From: Coriobacteriaceae bacterium
Lineage (GTDB): Bacteria; Actinomycetota; Coriobacteriia; Coriobacteriales; Coriobacteriaceae
DNA: 64,000 nt
NCBI GenBank assembly: GCA_025993015.1
Contig: DAJPFV010000001.1
Span: 558,001 to 622,000, forward strand
Direction: 5' to 3'
The position numbers were made by a program, and so were the translations under genes. This document shows positions 16,801 to 23,875 of this stretch, one piece after another; positions within the stretch are counted from its first letter, which is position 1; each line of letters begins with the position of its first letter. The notes under the pieces are model-generated. The model had not been told where the DNA came from and searched no databases. It saw nothing but the letters and a program-made list of their open reading frames with translations.

Positions 16801-17006
16801 GTCGGCCTCTTTCCTCTCGTGGGCTTGTCTCCGTTTCGCCCGTATCGAGGTTAGAGCAGGGAACGCGCCCGTTCCCCCCTCCCCGCAGGGAACGCCCGAA
16901 CCTACCGAACCCCCACATATGCCGCGCCGCGCGGGTTGATACACCGCCCCCCGTTGTTGATCGAGACGAAAAGCGGAGCGCACCCGTTCCCACAGTGCGC
17001 CCCGCC

Positions 17007-17072
17007 TCACATCTCGGGCATTTTCCAATCGTCGAGCTTTTCCAGCTCACCCGTAAAATCGAACTCGCCCAT
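17007..17072 (-). CDS. possible 21-residue peptide MGEFDFTGELEKLDDWKMPEM
   Basis: This short open frame starts at ATG 17072 and follows a very strong ribosome binding site (AGGAGGTGAGG) at the end of the preceding gene. The product is acidic. It could be a small functional peptide or a translational leader for what follows. About 200 bp of G-rich sequence without a clear gene lies between it and the S24-like frame. Confidence 0.35.
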   Translation of the reverse strand: MGEFDFTGELEKLDDWKMPEM

Positions 17073-17079
17073 AGCGGCC

Positions 17080-17301
17080 TCACCTCCTAGCTTTCCTCTG
17101 CCTCGTGGCCTGAGCCTCGCCCAATAGGTCGTTGACCCGCTCCATGCCCTCACGCGCCTCGGCTATGAGGCGTTGGCGCTTTCCCGTGGCCTCGGCCTCC
17201 GCCGCCTCGATCTCTTTGAGGGCGTGCGTAGCGCTCCACCGTGAACGGCTGAGGGCATCGGGCACCCATTCTGCATGGATAGCGGCTCTAGCCCTCTCCA
17301 T
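17080..17301 (-). CDS. small helical hypothetical protein
   Basis: The 73-residue protein is rich in Ala, Glu and Arg and looks like one long helix or coiled coil (ALKEIEAAEAEATGKRQRL and following). I recognise no family. It starts 11 bp after the replication-like gene and is in the same leftward operon. Confidence 0.55.
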   Translation of the reverse strand: MERARAAIHAEWVPDALSRSRWSATHALKEIEAAEAEATGKRQRLIAEAREGMERVNDLLGEAQATRQRKARR

Positions 17302-17312
17302 GCCTAAACCCG

Positions 17313-17987
17313 TCAGACGACAGTTCTACCGCCCCTGAGCCTCGCCGCCAATTCGGTATCAATCGCGTACCTATCGCCCTCCGCTCCTTTCTTTTTAATC
17401 TCTTTATCCTTTAGGCTGGTGCCACCGCACCACCTAACTTGCCCATTCGTACTAGCTAACTCATCCGTTCGTACTACCTTTCTTTGGCTGATAGGTAGTG
17501 CGCCCGCACCAGCTAACCGCGCTATCGTCGCGGCGTCTGGGGGCGTTGGCGTCCCGTCCCTTGCGTTGAGCGTGACCGTCTGCACCGCCCCCGGTTCGTT
17601 CTTCGCCCCTATCACGTAGACCGCCGCGCTACCTCGCCTGCCCTCATGCCCCGGCATAGTTTCGAGCAGCGGGGCGCTCGTCCCGTCCGGGAACCAAACC
17701 GTATAGCGTTTGAGCCTCTTCACCGCGTTGTTAACCTGTCCCTCGGTTATGCATAGCTCCGAGGCAATGGCGGATACCGGGGCAGACACGGCCCGCCACT
17801 CGAATGGCGTACCAACTGCCACGCTTGGCGAATATCGCGGTTTGCCCAGATAGCGTACAAGAACGGATAGAACCGCCGCCGCAACACCCGAGCTTAGCCT
17901 CGCCGAAACCTGCAACATGCTGGGGTAAAGCGTTGTGAACGTTCCATCTCTCCGTTTCGTAGCCACGCGGCTACCCAACGCCCACAC
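17313..17987 (-). CDS. helix-turn-helix protein, possible replication initiator of the element
   Basis: The 224-residue protein has a winged-helix-like stretch near residues 65-95 (SAIASELCITEGQVNNAVKR). I do not recognise a specific Rep family. Its 3' half contains 22-bp spaced repeats at the DNA level (17425-17517), like iterons that often lie in or next to rep genes. The start is a GTG at 17987 overlapping the preceding gene by 17 bp; no strong ribosome site is visible, so coupling is likely. A replication role is inferred from iterons and position only. Confidence 0.5.
   Translation of the reverse strand: MWALGSRVATKRRDGTFTTLYPSMLQVSARLSSGVAAAVLSVLVRYLGKPRYSPSVAVGTPFEWRAVSAPVSAIASELCITEGQVNNAVKRLKRYTVWFPDGTSAPLLETMPGHEGRRGSAAVYVIGAKNEPGAVQTVTLNARDGTPTPPDAATIARLAGAGALPISQRKVVRTDELASTNGQVRWCGGTSLKDKEIKKKGAEGDRYAIDTELAARLRGGRTVV
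17425..17517. repeat. iteron-like repeats, consensus CGYACYASCTAAC
   Basis: Copies start at 17425 (CCGCACCACCTAAC), 17447 (TCGTACTAGCTAAC), 17469 (TCGTACTACC, partial) and 17504 (CCGCACCAGCTAAC), with an inverted partial copy at 17493. The first three are exactly 22 bp apart, two helical turns. They may be a replication origin or a repressor cluster inside the coding region. Confidence 0.55.
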
Positions 17988-18174
17988 CCGCCAATGCTAG
18001 AACCGAGCTGCGGGTTACGAATACGCGCCGCCCAACCCTCGCCGTCGCTAGGGCACCCGTGGCGATGAGCCGCCTAACGGTGCGTTCGCTCATGTCGAGC
18101 ACGGCCCCTGCCTGCGATACCGTGAGCAGCCGCCCCATCTTGACGGGTACGGCTCTAACGTCCTCGTTCCACAT
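17971..18174 (-). CDS. MerR/excisionase-type HTH protein
   Basis: The 67-residue protein has the typical helix-turn-helix of DNA-binding excisionases: LLTVSQAGAVLDMSERTVRR then LIATGALATARVGRRVFV. ATG 18174 follows AGGAGG with 7-nt spacing. Such proteins direct excision or repress transcription. A second protein of the same type lies at 18401-18625, so their roles may be divided. Confidence 0.75.
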   Translation of the reverse strand: MWNEDVRAVPVKMGRLLTVSQAGAVLDMSERTVRRLIATGALATARVGRRVFVTRSSVLALAGVGVG

Positions 18175-18391
18175 CGCCGCCACCTCCTAGGCGCTTGCGG
18201 CGCACCAGCTCGCGCCCTATGGCGTGGAACCTGCCCATAGCCCAGCGGCGATATAGGGCACCCTCGCCAATGCCGCACGTTCTAAACGCCAACCTGTCGC
18301 ACTCCGCCGAAATCTCGGCTTGGCTCATGCCCTGAACGTCTAGGTTGGCTACATGCCTGATAGCGGCAAGCGCCGCCTTTAGTGGCCTCAT
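18155..18391 (-). CDS. small hypothetical protein of the element
   Basis: The 78-residue basic protein has no recognised domain. A helical stretch (MSQAEISAECDRLAFR) could be a DNA-binding helix pair. It overlaps the next gene by 20 bp and follows the previous one by 9 bp, so it is part of the same operon. Confidence 0.55.
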   Translation of the reverse strand: MRPLKAALAAIRHVANLDVQGMSQAEISAECDRLAFRTCGIGEGALYRRWAMGRFHAIGRELVRRKRLGGGGDVERGR

Positions 18392-18400
18392 GTCCGCCCC

Positions 18401-18625
18401 CTAGATGAGCGCCGCGTATGCAAGCAGCGAATCACGGTTGATCTTCCAGCGCATACCCGTATTAACGGCTTTGAGCCTGCCCGACTTGCACGCCCTCGTG
18501 ATAGTTGGCTTTGAGCAACGGGCAATCGCCGCCGCCTCGGGCGCTGATAGCGGGTTGGGCAGTTCCTCAAAACGCCCCTCCTGCGCGATAGCCGCCAACC
18601 TGTCTAGCTGTTCCTGAGTACACAT
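18401..18625 (-). CDS. excisionase-like HTH protein
   Basis: The 74-residue protein has the excisionase-type pattern LSAPEAAAIARCSKPTITRAC, then KSGRLKAVNTGMRWKINRDSLLAY. ATG 18625 follows GGAGGGG. It is the first gene after the operator-like repeat at 18648-18677 and a bidirectional terminator, so it heads the second transcription unit of the element. Confidence 0.75.
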   Translation of the reverse strand: MCTQEQLDRLAAIAQEGRFEELPNPLSAPEAAAIARCSKPTITRACKSGRLKAVNTGMRWKINRDSLLAYAALI

Positions 18626-18647
18626 TGCAGCCCCTCCGTAGGTAGTT

Positions 18648-18677
18648 ACTGAATCATTCACGCGCGTTTGATTCAGT
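18648..18677. promoter_or_regulatory. 9-bp inverted repeat, candidate operator of the early operon
   Basis: ACTGAATCA (18648-18656) and TGATTCAGT (18669-18677) are perfect mirrors. They sit 23 bp upstream of the excisionase-like gene, where a repressor would block its promoter. Binding by the HTH protein at 18828-19433 is inferred. Confidence 0.5.
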
Positions 18678-18764
18678 TTGTACCGCGCATAACGCGAACA
18701 GTCCACAACGCCGTTTACCTGCGGAAATGCTGAAACGTTCATTTTGCTATTCATTTTTCGGCGC

Positions 18765-18811
18765 ATAAAACGAACCGTAGGCGCGGATAGTGCGTCTACG
18801 GTTCGTTTTAT
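18765..18811. terminator. 16-bp stem, probable bidirectional terminator
   Basis: ATAAAACGAACCGTAG (18765-18780) pairs perfectly with 18796-18811. AT-rich outer ends would give U-tracts in both directions. It separates the integrase-repressor unit from the downstream early unit. Confidence 0.7.
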
Positions 18812-18827
18812 AGCTATTTCGTTCGGT

Positions 18828-19433
18828 TTAGTGCCCTCGGATTAGGCTCCAAACTGAATCGATTTCATCACCTCGTGAGAACAAAACATCAGTATCTTCA
18901 CCGTTTGCCAACAACATTGAGCGCACCACCTCGGTTAGGGCTGATAGCTGGGTATCGGTGAGATACCAACACGCGTCGGCTATTCCTGCTATATCCTCGG
19001 CCCTGTCCTCGTTGGCGGTAAGCTCCCCGCTTACCCTGCTGGGCACATCGAGCAACCCAGCTACAAACTCGTTGAACGTCTGAGCGCTTTCGCCACCACG
19101 CCCCAACCGCTCCGCGAGGTCGATTATCTCGCGCACGTGTCGGGGCTTAGCCTTGTGCGGCTCCTTGGCCCATGCTGAGACGGTGGACGGCCCTACGCCG
19201 CACGCCCCCGCCACAGCCGCCTGCTTTAGGCCATATCTCTCGCATATGCGCCTAATGGCGTCCGAATCGTCAGCGAACTTGGGGCGGCTCTGCATATCGA
19301 GGCCATGCGACATGAGCCACTTGATCGCATCATCTGGGAACGCCGCGCGGTACCCGTCCACCTCACGCCCCCATTCGACCGCACGCATAGCCCTAGTGTG
19401 GAACTCGTCCAGCACCTCGGCACCTGCCCCCAT
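18828..19433 (-). CDS. HTH protein, probable element repressor
   Basis: The product is about 201 residues. A lambda-type HTH lies near residues 65-90 (AIRRICERYGLKQAAVAGACGVGPSTVSAWAK, shown as two adjoining halves in one helix pair). The rest is helical and unfamiliar. ATG 19433 shares its A with the integrase stop (TGATG), so the two are translationally coupled; a GTG at 19436 is also possible. A terminator follows. Its place next to int and before an operator-like repeat suggests that it controls the element. Confidence 0.7.
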   Translation of the reverse strand: MGAGAEVLDEFHTRAMRAVEWGREVDGYRAAFPDDAIKWLMSHGLDMQSRPKFADDSDAIRRICERYGLKQAAVAGACGVGPSTVSAWAKEPHKAKPRHVREIIDLAERLGRGGESAQTFNEFVAGLLDVPSRVSGELTANEDRAEDIAGIADACWYLTDTQLSALTEVVRSMLLANGEDTDVLFSRGDEIDSVWSLIRGH

Positions 19434-20635
19434 CACTCGCCGCCCCCTACGGTAAGCGCGTTCTCAACGGCTAGGGCGGCGCGGCGCTTGCCCTCGCGCG
19501 TTGCGTCGGCGTAGGTATTGAGCGTCATAGCCGCGTTTGAGTGCCCGAGCATGGCAGAAACGGCCTTTACGTCAACGCCGCTCTCAATGGCGATAGTGGC
19601 GAACGTATGGCGCAGGTCGTGGAACGTGGGGCGCGTGCCTTGAGTACCCTTTATCTCGATAGCGCCTGCAAGTTCGCGCCACTTGTTGCCCAGATACTGG
19701 GGCCTGAGGAACCCACCGCGAATGTCCCCGAGAACGAAAAACCTTTCATCGAACGGAACCCCAGCGGCGCGGCAATCGGCCTCCACCCGCTCACGCCTCG
19801 CCCTCAAATCGTCGGCAAGGGCACCGCCAAACGTGACGTATCGGGCACTATCCGTTGTCTTTGCGTCTTTGAGGTAGTAGGCCGCGCCGTCCCTGCCCAA
19901 CGCCTCGTCAACGTAGAGCGTGCCGCGCTCAATGTCCACGTTCGACCATCTGAGGGCGCATATCTCCGCCTCTCGCATCCCAGTGAACAGGGCAATTTTG
20001 ATACCGAGCAGCTGGGGCGTGAGGTCGAGCGCGTCGAGCACCGCGAGGACGGTGCGCACGCCCTCGACCGTGAGCGCGTTCGGCTTGGGCCTCGTCCCCT
20101 TGGGCGCTTTCACGCCGCGCGTAGGGTCTTTGATGAGCAGATCGGAATTAATGGCCTCGTTCATGGCAGACCTGAGCAGGGTGAGCGACTTGCGAACGGT
20201 AACGGCACTGTATCCCTCGGACAGCTTCTCTACCCACGCCCTCACCGTGTCGGGGTTGAGCTTGGATAGCTCCATGTCCCCCAGTGTCGGGGCTATCTGC
20301 TTATCGAGGTAGCGCGTATATCCGTTGAACGTGGACGGCTCTATCTCGTGGCGCTTTCCGTCCAGATAGCGGCGAACGTAGGCGCTCACCGTGAGTGGCG
20401 CGTCGGCATCCAGCCCGAGCGCGGTAAGGGCGCTCGCCTCCTGCTGTTTCCTCTGCCACTCGGCCTCAATCTCACTTAGCCACGCCTCGGCCTCTTTCTG
20501 GGCCGCACGCTTGCCCGTGGCCTCCAAACCAGTTGAGACCTTGCGCCATTTTCCCGTTGCCTCGTCCTTGTATGAGGCCTCGGCAATCAGACCGCGCCCC
20601 TTGCGTTCCCTAATCCGTACGCTCGTGTAGTGCAT
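19433..20635 (-). CDS. int: tyrosine recombinase (integrase)
   Basis: The 400-residue protein has an N-terminal arm-binding domain (RIRERKGRGLIAEASYKDE), a SAM-like core-binding domain near residues 80-180, and the catalytic domain with Arg in FTGMREAEICALRW, HxxR in FHDLRHTFAT, His in LGHSNAAMT and the nucleophile Tyr in LNTYADATR. It should integrate the island at tRNA-Glu and, with an excisionase, remove it. ATG 20635 begins the conserved N-terminus. The gene lies next to attR, and three CCGCAAA sites lie directly upstream. Confidence 0.93.
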   Translation of the reverse strand: MHYTSVRIRERKGRGLIAEASYKDEATGKWRKVSTGLEATGKRAAQKEAEAWLSEIEAEWQRKQQEASALTALGLDADAPLTVSAYVRRYLDGKRHEIEPSTFNGYTRYLDKQIAPTLGDMELSKLNPDTVRAWVEKLSEGYSAVTVRKSLTLLRSAMNEAINSDLLIKDPTRGVKAPKGTRPKPNALTVEGVRTVLAVLDALDLTPQLLGIKIALFTGMREAEICALRWSNVDIERGTLYVDEALGRDGAAYYLKDAKTTDSARYVTFGGALADDLRARRERVEADCRAAGVPFDERFFVLGDIRGGFLRPQYLGNKWRELAGAIEIKGTQGTRPTFHDLRHTFATIAIESGVDVKAVSAMLGHSNAAMTLNTYADATREGKRRAALAVENALTVGGGE

Positions 20636-20661
20636 CGCGGTATCTCCGTTCACTCGCCGCG

Positions 20662-20712
20662 CCGCAAAATACGCCGCAAAACCGCCGCAAAATGCAGTGT
20701 ACTACTTTGCGG
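20662..20712. repeat. CCGCAAA arm-type sites, right end
   Basis: CCGCAAA occurs at 20662, 20674 and 20685 (steps 12 and 11 bp), with an inverted copy at 20706. They lie between int and attR and match the left-end cluster. Confidence 0.7.
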
Positions 20713-20797
20713 CGCTTTGTATCGCGTTGCATTAAAACCCCAGTTAAGACGTTCGCCTTTGAACTGCCATTATCTGCTTGCACGTTAGGGTGCAGCT

Positions 20798-20842
20798 CTT
20801 TCAAGGTGGATATCGCGGGTTCGAATCCCGCTGGGGGCACCA
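20798..20842 (+). repeat. attR, 45-bp att core
   Basis: This is a perfect copy of 15634-15678, leaving a truncated tRNA-Glu 3' half. The terminator-like stem after it (AGCCCGTTACC...GGTAGCGGGCT, TTTT) is probably the original tRNA terminator displaced by integration. Confidence 0.92.
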
Positions 20843-21112
20843 TTTGAATTGAAGAGCCCGTTACCCTCGCGGTAGCGGGCTTTTTGCTACCGATATGCCG
20901 GGATTCGAACCCGACAGGGTGCGAAGCTGAGGAAACGCGCAAGCGTTTTCCAGCGCAGCACGCAAGGAGCGGAGCGACGCAGCGGAAGCGGGCGGCGCCA
21001 GCCGCACGCGGACATCCCGCTGGGGGCACCATTTGAAACTAGAAGCCCGTTACCCCCGCGGTGACGGGCTTTTTGCTACCGATATGTCGGGATTCGAACC
21101 CGACAGGGTGCG
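20825..21112. repeat. two 99-bp tRNA-tail repeats, 189 bp apart
   Basis: 20825-20923 and 21014-21112 share the tRNA-Glu acceptor end, a terminator stem (AGCCCGTTACC to CGGGCTTTTTGC) and, further on, an inverted T-arm-like block (GGGATTCGAACCCGACAGGG). The spacer between them is G+C-rich and contains AAACGCGCAAGCGTTTTC. They may be relics of tandem tRNA genes or of earlier integrations. Confidence 0.65.
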
Positions 21113-21140
21113 GATCCCGGCATCATCGCAAGGCCTGTGG

Positions 21141-21351
21141 TCAAAAAATGGCAAATATGAGTACTGTTACCATTTTAGTTACAGCGAGTTCATGCCTTCA
21201 GAAGGCGATTTAGCCGTCAGGCGTCCTACGGCGGAAAAATTGCAGACGTTTATCGGCTAAGTAATTGGACATATGTTGCGTAACACTACATATTTTGCAA
21301 ATAAATAATGTTACAGGACTTGTGACAGTACTCATATTTGACGTTTTTTGC
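21141..21351. repeat. 211-bp AT-rich unit with 30-bp terminal inverted repeats
   Basis: The ends 21141-21170 and 21322-21351 are inverted and match at 26 of 30 positions (shared CAAATATGAGTACTGT). The interior is far more AT-rich than the surroundings and has no gene. This is the shape of a small non-autonomous transposable element (MITE) or a large hairpin. A target duplication is not obvious. Confidence 0.5.
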
Positions 21352-21410
21352 CCATAGCCCTTTATACCTAGGCAAATCGGCGGCAAAACGGGCTTCAAAG
21401 CGTCCTTCGC

Positions 21411-21451
21411 AAACAAAAAGCCGGGGCCCGCGTAATGCGGACCCCGGCTTT
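21411..21451 (-). terminator. terminator of the glutamine synthetase gene
   Basis: The stem AAAGCCGGGG-CCCGC (21418-21431) pairs with 21437-21451 and is followed on the minus strand by TTTTTGTTT. It lies 27 bp beyond the stop codon at 21479. Confidence 0.85.
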
Positions 21452-21478
21452 CAACCGTGACGGTATGTTATCCCAGTC

Positions 21479-23566
21479 CTACACGTAGAACAGGATGTCG
21501 TCGTAGGTCGGGACCGGCCAGTAGTCGGCAGCCACGATCTCCTCCATGGCATCCACGGCGGCGCGCAGCGCATCCATAGCGGGAACGACCTCGTGCGCGT
21601 ACACGTTGGCCTGCTCCTGACCATCGAGGCCCTCGGCCTTCTGATGCACGGCGTCGAGCGCCTTGATGGAGTCGTTGATGGTGGTGATGCCGTTGCAGAG
21701 CTTGTTGAGCGTGTTCTGCTCGCACTGCATGGCGGCCTCAGCACCGGCGGCACGAATAGTCTCAAGGCCCTTAGCGACCTTGGTGGCATAGGCGGTAATG
21801 ACCGGACGATAGGTACGACGCGCCTCGCGAACCATCGTGGTAGCCTCGATGTTCATGAGCTTGTTGTACTTCTCGAGCTTGCAGTCATAGCGGCACTGGG
21901 CCTCGGCCTTGGTCAGGACGCCTGTCTCCTCAAAGAGCGCGATGGCCTTATCGGAAACGAAGGCGGGCAGAGCGTCGGCCGTGGTCTTGTTGTTGGCAAG
22001 GCCGCGCTTCTCGGCCTCGATGGGCCACTCGTCGGAGTAACCGTCGCCGGAGAACAGGATGCGCTGGTGATCGGTCAGCACCTTCTTGCAGTACTCGAGC
22101 GCGGCGTCCTGGAACTTATCCTCGGGCGTACCCTCAAGCGCGTCGGCGAAGGACTTGAGCGACTTGGCCACGGCGGCATCGAGCACCAGGTTGGAGTCGG
22201 AGACGTTCTGCTCGGAGCCGCAGGCACGGAACTCGAACTTGTTGCCGGTGAAGGCAAACGGGGAGGTGCGGTTGCGGTCGGTGTTGTCCTGCATCAGCTT
22301 GGGCAGGGTATCGGCGCCCAGGTCGAGCACGCCGCGCGTGGCATGGACGGAAGCCTTGCCATCGATGATTTTCTCGACGACCTCGGTAAGCTGGTCGCCC
22401 AGGAAGATGGACATAATCGCCGGAGGAGCCTCGTTGGCGCCCAGACGGTGATCGTTGCCGGCCGAGGCAACGGAGGCACGCAGGAGCTCCTGATAGTTAT
22501 CGACGGCCTCGATCACCGCGGTGAGGAAGACGATGAACTGCAGGTTGTCGAGCGGGGTGTCGCCCGGGTCGAGCAGGTTCTCGGACTCGGTGCCAAGCGA
22601 CCAGTTGTTGTGCTTGCCCGAACCGTTGATGCCCTCGAAGGGCTTCTCGTGCAGCAGGCAGACCAAGTCGTGGCGGGAGGCGATGAGCTTCATTTTCTCC
22701 ATCATGACCAGATTCTGGTCGATGGCCTCGTTGACTTCGCCATAGACGGGGGCGAGCTCATGCTGGCAGGGAGCAACCTCGTTGTGCTTGGTCTTGGCGG
22801 GAATGCCGAGCGCCCACAGTTCATCGTCCAGATCCTTCATATAGGCCGAGACGGTGGGGCGGATAGCGCCAAAGTAGTGCTCCTCGAGCTCCTGGCCCTT
22901 GCATGGAGCAGCGCCAAAGAGGGTGCGGCCGGTGATGACCAGGTCCTTGCGCTTGCGGTAAGCGTCCTTCTTGATCAGGAAGTACTCCTGCTCGTCGCCC
23001 ACGGAAGGAACGACCTTCTTGGGGGTTTTACCGAACAGCGCCAAAACGCGCTTAGACTCACGCGAGAGCGCGGTCATGGAACGCAGCAGCGGGGTCTTCT
23101 TGTCCAGGGCCTCGCCCGTGTAGGAGCAGAAAGCCGTGGGGATGCACAGGACATCGTCCTTGATAAAGGCGGGGCTAGTGGGGTCCCAAGCGGTGTAGCC
23201 ACGGGCCTCGAAGGTAGCACGCAGGCCGCCGTTGGGGAAGCTCGAGGCATCGGGCTCGCCCTGGATGAGGTTCTTGCCCGTAAACTTGGTAATGGCGGTG
23301 CCGTCGTGGTTGGGCTCCAGGAAGCTGTCGTGCTTCTCGGAAGTAATGCCCGAAAGCGGCTGGAACCAGTGCGCATAGTGCGTCGCGCCCTTGGAGATGG
23401 CCCAGACCTTCATGGCATGGGCAACGGCGTTGGCCACATCCAGGTCGAGCGGCTCACCGCCCTCGAGGGTTGCAGCAAGGCGCTTCCAAATGTCCTTGGG
23501 GAGGTAGTCCTTCATGACTTCCTCAGAGAACACCATGGTCCCGAAGCGGTCAGTAAGATCGGCCAT
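21479..23566 (-). CDS. glnN: glutamine synthetase type III
   Basis: It makes glutamine from glutamate, ammonia and ATP. The 695-residue length and motifs are those of the large GSIII family: FQPLSGITSEKHDSFLEP near residue 86, VGDEQEYFLIKKD (catalytic Glu), APCQHELAPVYGE, GINGSGKHNNWSLGT (ATP/ammonia site) and NRTSPFAFTGNKFEFRA. ATG 23566 follows AAGGGAG; upstream codons do not fit the family. Two GlnR-like boxes lie in the promoter, so nitrogen control is plausible. Confidence 0.95.
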   Translation of the reverse strand: MADLTDRFGTMVFSEEVMKDYLPKDIWKRLAATLEGGEPLDLDVANAVAHAMKVWAISKGATHYAHWFQPLSGITSEKHDSFLEPNHDGTAITKFTGKNLIQGEPDASSFPNGGLRATFEARGYTAWDPTSPAFIKDDVLCIPTAFCSYTGEALDKKTPLLRSMTALSRESKRVLALFGKTPKKVVPSVGDEQEYFLIKKDAYRKRKDLVITGRTLFGAAPCKGQELEEHYFGAIRPTVSAYMKDLDDELWALGIPAKTKHNEVAPCQHELAPVYGEVNEAIDQNLVMMEKMKLIASRHDLVCLLHEKPFEGINGSGKHNNWSLGTESENLLDPGDTPLDNLQFIVFLTAVIEAVDNYQELLRASVASAGNDHRLGANEAPPAIMSIFLGDQLTEVVEKIIDGKASVHATRGVLDLGADTLPKLMQDNTDRNRTSPFAFTGNKFEFRACGSEQNVSDSNLVLDAAVAKSLKSFADALEGTPEDKFQDAALEYCKKVLTDHQRILFSGDGYSDEWPIEAEKRGLANNKTTADALPAFVSDKAIALFEETGVLTKAEAQCRYDCKLEKYNKLMNIEATTMVREARRTYRPVITAYATKVAKGLETIRAAGAEAAMQCEQNTLNKLCNGITTINDSIKALDAVHQKAEGLDGQEQANVYAHEVVPAMDALRAAVDAMEEIVAADYWPVPTYDDILFYV

Positions 23567-23645
23567 ACGGAACTCCCTTCGTATCGGCACCGCGTGAGAA
23601 GCGGTGTTGATTACTAACGAACGAGTCATAGCTTAGACTCGCCGT

Positions 23646-23683
23646 GTTTCCGCAACATTACCGTTATGTTGCTGTCGCGAAAC
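23646..23683. promoter_or_regulatory. two GlnR-like boxes upstream of glutamine synthetase
   Basis: On the minus strand GTAAT-GTTGCG-GAAAC occupies 23661-23646, and on the plus strand GTTGC-TGTCGC-GAAAC occupies 23668-23683. The actinobacterial GlnR consensus is GTnAC-n6-GAAAC, so each box has the GAAAC half and exact spacing with a degraded other half. The region is also a dyad (GCAACAT...ATGTTGC). No glnR gene is in the window. Confidence 0.45.
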
Positions 23684-23786
23684 CAATCAATGAGGTTACC
23701 GCATCGCGGCGGCGTTGCCACCCTCAACAGCCAATCAACTGTATAAATTGCAGACCTCCTTGATTATCGACTTCATCCGAACACCT

Positions 23787-23822
23787 CCCACATTCATCCG
23801 CACATGTGCGGATGAATGTGGG
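23787..23822. repeat. 36-bp perfect palindrome inside the IS
   Basis: CCCACATTCATCCGCACA (23787-23804) is followed directly by its exact reverse complement (23805-23822). It lies between the terminal repeat and the transposase start, and repeats the TTCATCCG word of the terminal repeat. It could be a transposase binding site, an operator or a block to read-in transcription. Confidence 0.7.
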
Positions 23823-23875
23823 AACCCGATACCCTGAGGGCCGGACCGGCCGGCCCCGGAAGATCGGAGGACGGC

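Larger units (their letters stand above)
15634..20842. mobile_element. 5.2-kb integrative element in tRNA-Glu
   Basis: The element is bounded by a perfect 45-bp direct repeat of the tRNA-Glu 3' half. Its genes all lie on the minus strand: integrase, repressor-like HTH protein, excisionase-like proteins, a possible replication protein, an S24-like gene and small proteins. There are no capsid, terminase or conjugation genes, so it is a satellite-like or plasmid-like mobilisable island, not a complete prophage. CCGCAAA arm-type repeats at both ends suggest that the integration sites are complete. Confidence 0.85.

Noticed and set aside
15634..20842. Complete prophage
   Set aside because: No capsid, portal, terminase or lysis genes; only regulation, integration and a possible replication gene.
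21033..21260. Open frame after attR
   Set aside because: It crosses the tRNA-tail repeat and the AT-rich inverted repeat unit; no ribosome site, no domain.
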